Program-made: the position numbers and the translations under genes
Notes under the pieces: model-generated
Seen by the model: the letters and a program-made list of their open reading frames with translations, nothing else
Database searches by the model: none
Told to the model about the DNA's origin: nothing
Assembly (NCBI GenBank): GCA_029065305.1
Contig: JAIEIQ010000370.1
Span: 1-7,672 of the forward strand
DNA length: 7,672 nt
Source: Oscillospiraceae bacterium
GTDB lineage: Bacteria > Bacillota > Clostridia > Oscillospirales > Oscillospiraceae
Direction: 5' to 3'
Part shown: positions 1-5,154 of the stretch, piece after piece
Layout: each line of letters begins with the position of its first letter
Position numbering within the stretch: the first letter of the stretch is position 1

Positions 1-111
1 GCCGGGGGCCGGGGGCTGCTGGACGGGATCCTTCGGTCCGCCGCATCCGGCCAGCAGGGAGGCCGTCAGGGCCAGCGCCGCCAGCAGGGCAATCCAGTTT
101 CTGTGTTTCAT
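1..111 (-). CDS. Lipoprotein, N-terminal fragment (probable transporter binding protein)
   Basis: Only the first 37 codons are in the window; the gene runs off the left edge. The peptide starts MKHRNWIALLAALALTAS and has a basic n-region, a hydrophobic core and the lipobox LLAGC, so Cys23 is the expected lipid-modified first residue of the mature protein. A Gly/Pro-rich linker follows, typical of Gram-positive surface lipoproteins. The start is well set: AGGAGG lies 8 nt upstream (120-125). The upstream leader carries a cobalamin riboswitch (241-360), so the gene is probably controlled by B12. Riboswitch plus lipoprotein suggests the substrate-binding subunit of a cobalamin, cobinamide or metal-chelate ABC transporter (BtuF-like). 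That is inference from context, because no ligand-binding part is visible. The signal peptide call is firm; the function is tentative. Confidence 0.8.
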   Translation of the reverse strand, partial: MKHRNWIALLAALALTASLLAGCGGPKDPVQQPPAPG

Positions 112-172
112 CAGCTGTTCCTCCTCATAATAGAAACGCCGCAGCCACCGGAAGGATGACCGCGACGCGACA

Positions 173-234
173 CGCCCCTTGAAGGGGCGGACGATACAAA
201 TCAAGACTCCGTGATTTCGGGCGCAAGCGCCCCG
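173..234 (-). promoter_or_regulatory. Probable riboswitch expression platform (two hairpins)
   Basis: Between aptamer and lipoprotein start there are two GC-rich hairpins on the minus strand. One has stem GGGCG with a CUUG loop (about 219-232). The other has stem CGCCCC/GGGGCG with a five-base loop (173-189). Neither is followed by a T-tract, so a simple intrinsic terminator is not evident, and translational or refolding control is possible. CGTCCGC at 187-193 repeats the 3' strand of P1 and overlaps the second hairpin. The 5' strand of P1 could therefore pair with either copy. The mechanism is inferred. Confidence 0.45.
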
Positions 235-240
235 TACCAA

Positions 241-360
241 GCGGACGGCAGGTCTCCTGGCTCGCGGCGCGTGGACAGCCGCATACAGTGACGGAATCGC
301 GCAGGCGTCCCACCTGCTTCCCTATTCTCCGCCGGGCTTTTGTCCGGCGGCACCGTCCGC
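241..360 (-). ncRNA. Cobalamin riboswitch aptamer
   Basis: Read on the minus strand, the segment contains the B12-box AGCCAGGAGACCTGCC (247-262). Upstream of that are the GGTG element, GATTCC and CACTGT (285-290), in the usual cobalamin aptamer order. The ends close into a perfect 8-bp P1 helix, GCGGACGG (353-360) with CCGTCCGC (241-248). A 7-bp hairpin, CCGCCGG with CCGGCGG (329-335/344-350), follows the 5' strand of P1. It lies between a good promoter and a lipoprotein gene, as expected for a B12-repressed uptake gene. The element is fairly short for the family. Identity rests on motif recognition; a covariance-model search would confirm it. Confidence 0.9.
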
Positions 361-391
361 TTCCTGTGATGAAATTGTGTATTTCCTGTAC

Positions 392-420
392 AGTATAGCA
401 CGGCTTCTCAGGAAAGGCAA
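392..420 (-). promoter_or_regulatory. Sigma-A-type promoter for riboswitch-lipoprotein transcript
   Basis: The minus strand reads TTGCCT (-35, 415-420), a 17-bp spacer, then TATACT (-10, 392-397) preceded by TGC, giving an extended -10. Transcription would start near 385, about 25 nt before the first base of the riboswitch aptamer. The promoter sits directly after the stop codon of the preceding gene (428-430), so the lipoprotein unit is probably transcribed on its own. Confidence 0.75.
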
Positions 421-462
421 TAAATTTTCACGGTTTTCCCGCCTTTTTCCTGGAGAGAAGCC
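402..462. repeat. Imperfect inverted repeat at the gene end and promoter
   Basis: GGCTTCTC (402-409) is the reverse complement of GAGAAGCC (455-462). Inside this, AGGAAA pairs with TTTCCT and GGC with GCC, giving about 17 base pairs with two small bulges and a loop of about 22 nt. The structure spans the stop codon of the SH3-protein gene and overlaps the -35 box of the next promoter. There is no T-tract after either arm, so it does not look like a standard terminator. It might stabilise the mRNA end or serve as a protein site; neither is shown. Confidence 0.5.
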
Positions 463-2416
463 ACACCGCGCCTCCGGCCACGACGGCTCCGCCGCCTCCG
501 GCAATCGCCGCCACCACAGCGGTGGACAGGCCCCCGTCTCCGGCGGGACGGCTCTCCCCGTCCTCCTCTTCCTCGTCCTCCTCATCCCGGTCCCGGCGGC
601 TCTCCCGCTCTTCCTCCTCGTTCTCCTCCGGCTCGTCGGGGCGGATCTCCTCCTCGGGCACCTCCGGGGCGGCGGAGGCGTAGGCCTCCAGGGCCGCGGC
701 GGCTGTGGCGGCGCTGACAGTATCCGCCTCCAGGAAATAGTCGCTGCCGCTGAGGGTCAGGGCCGTCTCCTCCCCCTCCACGCCCAGCCGCTCCCAGGCG
801 GCCTCCCGGCTGTCCACCGCCCGGCCGTCCAGGGTGTATGTCCCGTCCTCCGTGTTCTCCACCAGGGTGGACACCAGCTTCAAGCGCCCACCGGAGGCCC
901 GGTAGAGCAGGTCCCCCTGGAGCGGATTCACCGCCCCGCCGCCGTTGGAGTTGGCCCGCAGGACGCCGGTGCCCCGGACCGTGATCAGGCTGAAGGTTCC
1001 GGCTGTGTCGTCAAAGCTCCCGCTGTCCCCGGCGAAGTTGTAGGGGACGGCCTCCCCGTCCCGGACCTCCCAGATCTGGGCCCCGCCGCAGTTGCCCAGG
1101 CCCCAGCGGGCCTCCGGGTAGCGGTAGGCCGTCAGCAGCAGAGGGTATCCGTCCCCGGAGACATCCACCAGGGCGGCGTGGAGCCGCGCCCCCCACTCGC
1201 CCTCCTTTGGCTGAGCGCCCAGGGCCCGGCCGTAGGCCGCCGCCATTTTCCCGTCCATCCGGCAGACGCTTCTGTCGCCGTAGTAGGGGACCCCGGCCAG
1301 AGCGTCCGGGCCCCGGCTGTCCGCCATGGCGCGGTCCGCCAGCAGGGCCATCAGGGAGTCCACATCGCTGCTCTTCCAGTACAGGCCCTCGCTCTCAATG
1401 AGAGTTTCCCCCTTGCTGGAGGAGTAGGTGTCGTAGAGCTCCTTGACCCGCCGGTCCACGATGTCAATAAAATCGTTGTCCGTCCTGAGAACCGGGTCAA
1501 TGGGGTTCAGCTCCTGGCCGTCCAGGACAGCGGAATAGTCCCTCTCCACGGTGTTGCTGCCCCACCAGTCCCAGGCGGAGCGGTACTCCGCCACCTGCCC
1601 GCCCCGGAGCTGGAGCAGGGTCATGCTCGTGCCCCCCGTGTCCTGGCGGACATAAAAATTGTCGCTGCCCAGGAGAATCCTCCCGTTCTCCGGGAGGAGA
1701 TAGCGGTAGGCGCCGTAGGAGTTCCCCCAGCTGGCGTAAAACTCCTCACTGTGGACCCGGTTGGCCGTGGCCCCGTTCCAGGTCCAGATCTCCTCCTCCA
1801 GCCGGTCATAGCCCTCGTCGTCAGGGGCCTCCCGGGAGAGGATGTAGTAGAGGTACAGCTCCATGCTCCCGTCCCCGTCGAAATCCAGCAGCCGGGCGAA
1901 GGCCAGACCGGATTTTTCCTCCGGGTTGGAGAAATAGGGGTCATTGCTGGCCGGGCAGAAGCCGCAGGCTGTGCCCAGCTCCTCCAGAACGGACAGATAC
2001 GCCGCCGCCTGCGCCGGGTCCAGAGCCGCTGCGGCCTCCCCGTCGGGGAGCCCCACAGTGGTACCGTCGGAGAAGGAATCCGTCCCCCCGCCGCCGGACG
2101 CCTCCGTCCGGGTGGTCTGGGGCAGAAAGACCCAGCCGGTGTCGGTGACGCCGTTCTCGGTATAGCTGGTATAGCCCCACTCCCGGCCCTTCTCGTCCAC
2201 GTCCACCTGGGTAATGTGGAGGAGGGTGTACATGGGGATGGGGTTCTCCCGGACCTTGCCGTAGGCGGAGCTGGGGCCCTCCCGCATGTTCAGGCCGATG
2301 TTGTCCTCCGGCGTGACCAGCACGTCGTAGTCCGCGCCCACCGGAACGGCCAGAGCCGCCGGCAGTATTCCCGCCAGCAGGAGCAGGCACAGCAAAAAGG
2401 CAGAAATCCGTCTCAT
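428..2416 (-). CDS. Secreted, membrane-anchored SH3-domain protein with duplicated core
   Basis: A 662-residue surface protein of unknown function. Residues 1-23 are a signal peptide (MRRIS, then a Leu-rich core, then ALA|VPV). Residues about 30-100 look like a bacterial SH3 domain (LNMREGPSSAYGKV, then TGWVFLP), a fold often linked to cell-wall binding. Two related halves follow, each with a calcium-type loop: LLDFDGDGSMELYLY near 176-190 and LVDVSGDGYPLLLTAY near 416-431. Each loop is followed by an IW..-G-A motif (210-217 and 448-456). Residues about 585-625 are a strongly acidic Glu/Asp/Arg stalk, and about 630-654 a Gly/Ala/Val membrane segment with a following SRKK anchor. The start at 2416 is preferred because GGGAGG lies 6 nt upstream; an ATG eight codons earlier would place that site inside the gene. 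It is likely an extracellular cell-wall or binding protein; no catalytic motif was recognised. Confidence 0.85.
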   Translation of the reverse strand: MRRISAFLLCLLLLAGILPAALAVPVGADYDVLVTPEDNIGLNMREGPSSAYGKVRENPIPMYTLLHITQVDVDEKGREWGYTSYTENGVTDTGWVFLPQTTRTEASGGGGTDSFSDGTTVGLPDGEAAAALDPAQAAAYLSVLEELGTACGFCPASNDPYFSNPEEKSGLAFARLLDFDGDGSMELYLYYILSREAPDDEGYDRLEEEIWTWNGATANRVHSEEFYASWGNSYGAYRYLLPENGRILLGSDNFYVRQDTGGTSMTLLQLRGGQVAEYRSAWDWWGSNTVERDYSAVLDGQELNPIDPVLRTDNDFIDIVDRRVKELYDTYSSSKGETLIESEGLYWKSSDVDSLMALLADRAMADSRGPDALAGVPYYGDRSVCRMDGKMAAAYGRALGAQPKEGEWGARLHAALVDVSGDGYPLLLTAYRYPEARWGLGNCGGAQIWEVRDGEAVPYNFAGDSGSFDDTAGTFSLITVRGTGVLRANSNGGGAVNPLQGDLLYRASGGRLKLVSTLVENTEDGTYTLDGRAVDSREAAWERLGVEGEETALTLSGSDYFLEADTVSAATAAAALEAYASAAPEVPEEEIRPDEPEENEEEERESRRDRDEEDEEEEDGESRPAGDGGLSTAVVAAIAGGGGAVVAGGAVWLLSRKKAGKP

Positions 2417-2422
2417 AAAAGA

Positions 2423-2428
2423 CCTCCC
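2423..2428 (-). promoter_or_regulatory. Ribosome binding site fixing the start of the SH3-domain gene
   Basis: GGGAGG on the minus strand lies 6 nt before the ATG at 2416. It excludes the longer in-frame start at 2440, which has no such site. Confidence 0.8.
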
Positions 2429-2438
2429 AAACACAAAC

Positions 2439-2490
2439 AAAAATCCCGGAGCGGAGCCGGCGCCACCGCCGCCCCGGGAGCCGGATTTTT
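2439..2490 (-). terminator. GC-rich hairpin with T-tracts, likely intrinsic terminator
   Basis: On the minus strand AAAAATCCGG opens and CCGGGATTTTTG closes a GC-rich stem with an inner CGGCG/CGCCG stem and GTGG loop. It begins 12 nt after the stop codon of the 33-residue ORF and ends in a T-run, so it suits a terminator for the AIPR-nuclease-peptide unit. The A5/T5 ends also allow function in the other direction. It ends only about 10 nt before the ribosome binding site of the SH3-domain gene. Transcripts of that gene must therefore read through it or carry it in their leader. Confidence 0.65.
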
Positions 2491-2502
2491 ATTTCTTATT
2501 CA

Positions 2503-2604
2503 TCAGCTTAAAAATAGACGAAATAAATAAGGTATGCAGCAAATTACTATAGCGCCTATTATGCAGACAGTAAAAACATATATGACTTTCTTATGTTCAT
2601 TCAT
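2503..2604 (-). CDS. 33-residue single-span membrane peptide, unknown
   Basis: A short uncharacterised ORF: MNEHKKVIYVFTVC, then a hydrophobic stretch rich in Ile, Val and Cys, ending PYLFRLFLS. The charged N-terminus (EHKK), a roughly 18-residue hydrophobic span (about 7-24) and the following Pro and Arg suggest one membrane helix. AAAGGAG lies 7 nt before the ATG, one of the best ribosome binding sites in the window. By hand count it has 30 G/C in 102 bases, far below its neighbours, which suggests foreign origin or a special role. It lies 71 nt after the Mrr-like nuclease gene and just before a terminator-like hairpin, so it may be the third gene of that operon. Size and character fit a small membrane effector, toxin or accessory subunit, but I recognise no family. 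A start by chance is possible; the ribosome binding site argues against it. Confidence 0.6.
   Translation of the reverse strand: MNEHKKVIYVFTVCIIGAIVICCIPYLFRLFLS
2546..2574 (-). promoter_or_regulatory. Candidate promoter inside the 33-residue ORF
   Basis: TTTACT (2569-2574), a 17-bp spacer and TATAGT (2546-2551) match sigma-A spacing. It is the best candidate I see for driving the SH3-domain gene, because there is no room for a promoter between the hairpin at 2439-2490 and that gene. AT-rich sequence gives such matches by chance, so confidence is low. Confidence 0.3.
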
Positions 2605-2675
2605 TTCGTTTCTCCTTTGATTCAATCGGAGGGATATTTTCGCGCTTTCGCCCGCATACCGTACCCCGCCGGATA

Positions 2676-3500
2676 TCAGCTTCCCGTATTAAAATAATCG
2701 GAGTCAATCCGGTAAACAGACACCGTCTGGGCGACATTCACGCCGACCTCATATTTGACCAAAAGATCAGACAAAAGCTGCCCGTCAATCAATTTGATGC
2801 TCTTTTGCTGCTGTTTTTCAGCGTAGGAGAGCGCCTCGGGCGTAAAGCTGGAGGTGGTGATAAATATCCCCTTGCTTACGTGCTCCATCGCCCCCACAAA
2901 TTCCTGGATGGCTCTTCTGCCCACCTTGTTTTGGGGGGCGTACCGCTTGGCCTGCAGATAGATCAGGCCGAGGCCCAATCGGTCCTCCCGGATAATCCCG
3001 TCGATTCCGCTGTCGTGGGACGCCTTGGTGACGGCGCCGCTCTGCTCGTCAGGCCCGTAGCCCATTTTCACCAGAAGAGTCACCACCAGGCTCTCAAAAA
3101 AGCTGGGATCCAGCTCCAAAATCGAGTCCAGAAGCTGCTGCCGGATGGCGGCAAGGTGCTCCGATACGGCCGTGCTGATTTTTTCCTCGGGCAGAAGATC
3201 GTCGGAGCTCTTTTTGCCTGCGGCGGACTTGTTCTCAGCCGGGCCGGTCTTGTCAAGATACAGGGCGAATCTGTTCTTTTTCCCCTGCTGTCCCGAAATT
3301 CGGAACACTTTGATCGGATAGGCCGTGGGGAAGTCCAGGCCGACGCAGCGCCGCCGGATCTGCCCGTTCACAACGCCGATGGGGTCCTTGGCCCCGAACT
3401 CATACAGCTCGTTTTTTACGATAGACTGATAGATCTCCTTCGCGGTCAGCCCCTCCGGGACATCCTGGAGCACGGTTCTAATTGCCTCGACAATCGTCAT
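2676..3500 (-). CDS. HARE-HTH plus Mrr-type restriction endonuclease
   Basis: A 274-residue protein. Residues 1-80 look like a HARE-HTH winged helix (MTIVEAIRTVLQ, then GLTAKEIYQSIV, then VNGQIRRR), a DNA-binding module known from restriction and chromatin proteins. After a Lys/Ser/Asp-rich linker (about 85-110), residues 130-250 form an Mrr-like PD-(D/E)XK nuclease. It has the FFE helix (Glu136), SGIDG with Asp167, and the QAK motif with Gln183 and Lys185. The motif set looks intact, so it is probably an active nuclease. Mrr-family enzymes commonly cut modified or foreign DNA. The start at 3500 is chosen because AGGAGG (3507-3512) lies 6 nt upstream; a longer reading would overlap the AIPR gene. 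It follows the AIPR stop by 16 nt, so the two are surely co-transcribed. Substrate specificity cannot be read from sequence. The family call is confident; the defence role is inferred. Confidence 0.88.
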   Translation of the reverse strand: MTIVEAIRTVLQDVPEGLTAKEIYQSIVKNELYEFGAKDPIGVVNGQIRRRCVGLDFPTAYPIKVFRISGQQGKKNRFALYLDKTGPAENKSAAGKKSSDDLLPEEKISTAVSEHLAAIRQQLLDSILELDPSFFESLVVTLLVKMGYGPDEQSGAVTKASHDSGIDGIIREDRLGLGLIYLQAKRYAPQNKVGRRAIQEFVGAMEHVSKGIFITTSSFTPEALSYAEKQQQKSIKLIDGQLLSDLLVKYEVGVNVAQTVSVYRIDSDYFNTGS

Positions 3501-3516
3501 ATTCTGCCTCCTCGCA

Positions 3517-4806
3517 TCAAGAACGGTTCTCTGCTTCCGCCTGCAGGGCATATACGTACATATTGCTGAACAGGTTGGACCAGAGGTTGGAGGAGCGTCC
3601 AATGCTCGCGGGGTTGTTCGCCAGCTCCTCCGAGGTATCCATCACAAACGACGCCAGCGCCGCCTTCATGCTCTTCCAGGCGAGGATGGGGGGGACCGCC
3701 CAGTAGTACATCCCCTCTTCATCCACCCGCACGAGCGCCCGGAAGGAGCCTACCACGGGATACATGATCCCCTTGGGAATCACATACTCCAGCGGCTGAT
3801 TGGAGAGCAGCGCGCTGGGATTGCGGCCCTTCGCGTAGCGGCGGGAGCCGTAGCGCTTGTTGAGCTGGCGGGTCGCGTCCGTGAAATTGCACTCAATGTG
3901 GTCCCAGAGCAGGAAGATATCCGGGATAATGGGCGCCATTTTCCGCAGCAGATCCTCCCTCGCCTCACGGCACTCCTCATCCGACGCACTCTGGTCCAGC
4001 CCGGCCTGGAGGAACTTCTTCAGCCCGACCTCTTTCCCGCTGAAGGACTGGATCGGCTGAACCCCTTTCAGGTCCTTGTTGGGGTACAGCACCTGATTGA
4101 ACATATTCAGAATGGAAATAATTTCCCGTACATCCACCCAGTTAGAGGGCATCTGCGCCGCGCCGCTGTCCCGGTCCTTCGCCGCCCGCATCTGATTCTG
4201 CCGGAACTCAACATGATCCAGAAGCCGCTGTCCATTCTCAAACACACAGCCCGCCAAAATCCCCTTCAGCACATCGAAGCTGCGGCGCAGCTCCTCCATG
4301 CTCTTGAGATCCACCGCCACGCTGGTATTGCGCGCCTCGGCCAGCCCCTCGGGAGATGTCAGCCCGGTGATGACCTCCAGCTCCACATACTGGTCGGGCA
4401 TCCGGGGGACCAGGCCGTCTTTTACCTTTTTCTTACAGTCCAAAATGATCCGCAGCGTGTGGCCGCCGTCAATATTCCCGTGGATCAGGGGATCGTCCAG
4501 ATACAGTGTGACAAGCCCGCTTCGATTGTCAAAAACAACCTTTTCAGCGGAAATCAGGATGCCGCGGTTCCACAGATAAAAGCAGGGCACCCCCTCGCTC
4601 AAAAGCGATTCGTAGATGATTTTCGCGGTCTCCGTATTCAGATTTTGATCTCTTGGATTTGTGTACATCCAGTCTAAAAGGACCTCCGGGATGCTGTCCA
4701 CAGGCGCGTAAAAACGATACTTGACCGGGTGCTCACCCGACCGCTCCTGGGCCTGGGGGGCATCAAAACGGTGGAAGGACTTTGCGGGAATTATTAATTT
4801 TGTCAT
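3517..4806 (-). CDS. AIPR-family (abortive infection phage resistance) protein
   Basis: A 429-residue protein with the AIPR hallmark region: NRGILISAEKV (80-90), then DDPLIHGNIDGGHTL (104-118), then ARNTSVAVDLKS (158-169). The order fits the family pattern of an N-x-GI strand, an NG-GHT/QT loop and an N-T element. No signal peptide or membrane span is seen, so it should be cytoplasmic. AIPR proteins are known from lactococcal phage abortive infection and from loci with restriction or modification genes; their biochemical activity is poorly defined. The direct downstream partner is an Mrr-type nuclease. The start at 4806 (MTKLIIPAKS) follows a weak GGGG site 8 nt upstream; in-frame TTG codons further up would run through a hairpin and are less likely. 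The start codon lies inside a 12-bp inverted repeat that could block translation. The family call is moderately strong. Confidence 0.8.
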   Translation of the reverse strand: MTKLIIPAKSFHRFDAPQAQERSGEHPVKYRFYAPVDSIPEVLLDWMYTNPRDQNLNTETAKIIYESLLSEGVPCFYLWNRGILISAEKVVFDNRSGLVTLYLDDPLIHGNIDGGHTLRIILDCKKKVKDGLVPRMPDQYVELEVITGLTSPEGLAEARNTSVAVDLKSMEELRRSFDVLKGILAGCVFENGQRLLDHVEFRQNQMRAAKDRDSGAAQMPSNWVDVREIISILNMFNQVLYPNKDLKGVQPIQSFSGKEVGLKKFLQAGLDQSASDEECREAREDLLRKMAPIIPDIFLLWDHIECNFTDATRQLNKRYGSRRYAKGRNPSALLSNQPLEYVIPKGIMYPVVGSFRALVRVDEEGMYYWAVPPILAWKSMKAALASFVMDTSEELANNPASIGRSSNLWSNLFSNMYVYALQAEAENRS

Positions 4807-4881
4807 TTCTTTTACCCCATTATCACCAATTTTTAACAATAAAATTGCGTCTCTGCGGAACAGAGACGCAAGAAATGACAA
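4800..4881 (-). promoter_or_regulatory. Inverted repeat able to sequester the AIPR start codon
   Basis: TTGTCATTTCTT (4800-4811) and AAGAAATGACAA (4870-4881) are perfect 12-base reverse complements. In the minus-strand mRNA the upstream arm (4881 to 4870) can pair with the AIPR start region (AAGAA-AUG-ACAA). A strong hairpin (4845-4871) lies between and shares two bases with the upstream arm. The layout suggests start-codon occlusion or, as DNA, an operator. The repeat is seen directly; its role is inferred. Confidence 0.6.
4836..4871 (-). terminator. Terminator-like hairpin in the AIPR leader (possible attenuator)
   Basis: TTGCGTCTCTG (4845-4855) pairs perfectly with CAGAGACGCAA (4861-4871) around a five-base loop. 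On the minus strand the stem is followed by AATTTTATTGTT, the form of an intrinsic terminator. It lies after the promoter at 5034-5061 and before the AIPR start, so it could stop most transcripts early and act as an attenuator. Alternatively it ends transcripts running on from purL. Confidence 0.55.
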
Positions 4882-5033
4882 CAAAAGCCACTCCCCTGCC
4901 GGCAGGAGAACGGCACCGCAGTCTTTCCCTCATACTGTCCCGCAGACTATGAGCATCCGGCTACATGAACACAGCTGTTCATCAGCACTTACGATGAAAA
5001 CATTGGTTCAGAAACTTATTCTGAATTATATCA
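4882..5033 (-). other. Structured 5' leader of the AIPR operon
   Basis: About 145 nt between the probable transcription start (near 5027) and the inverted repeat hold no convincing gene. Visible structure includes a 7-bp hairpin ATGAACA/TGTTCAT with a 4-nt loop (4965-4982). A second hairpin has CATA/TATG and CTG/CAG stems (4931-4951). There is also a 12-bp palindrome CCTGCCGGCAGG (4895-4906). I do not recognise a known riboswitch or T-box here. Short ORFs exist, but none has a good ribosome binding site. Confidence 0.4.
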
Positions 5034-5061
5034 AGTATACCAAATTCAAGCGGGTTGTCAA
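5034..5061 (-). promoter_or_regulatory. Strong promoter for the AIPR-nuclease operon
   Basis: The minus strand has a consensus -35 TTGACA (5056-5061), a 16-bp spacer and TATACT (5034-5039) preceded by TGG, giving an extended -10. The start would be near 5027, leaving a 5' leader of about 220 nt before the AIPR ATG. This makes the unit independent of purL. Confidence 0.8.
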
Positions 5062-5154
5062 GCACCCTGGCGAAAAACGTCAGAATAACCAATTTTTTGC
5101 CTTAAAATTGTGCGCATTGCCCAATTCGATATGGCGTGAGAGGGCCCCCTCAAT

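Noticed and set aside
377..2530. 717-codon open frame on the plus strand opposite the SH3-domain gene
   Set aside because: The translation is low-complexity Pro/Gly/Arg/Val-rich with no domain or signal, as expected from the antisense of a high-GC3 gene. The minus-strand frame has a signal peptide, domains and a ribosome binding site.
4823..4933. 36-residue upstream ORF in the AIPR leader (MRERLRCRSPAG...)
   Set aside because: It could be a leader peptide for attenuation, but it has no good ribosome binding site and its composition looks random.
4882..5033. Known riboswitch, T-box or tRNA-like element
   Set aside because: I looked for T-box, ZTP, c-di-GMP and SAM motifs and did not find their conserved cores.
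5088..5112. AT-rich inverted repeat CAATTTT/AAAATTG
   Set aside because: Seven weak base pairs without a T-tract, easily found by chance in AT-rich spacer; it may be nothing or an upstream promoter element.
5137..5152. GGGCCC-containing hairpin right after the purL stop as its terminator
   Set aside because: The stem is short with a GU pair and is not followed by T residues, so I do not call it a terminator.
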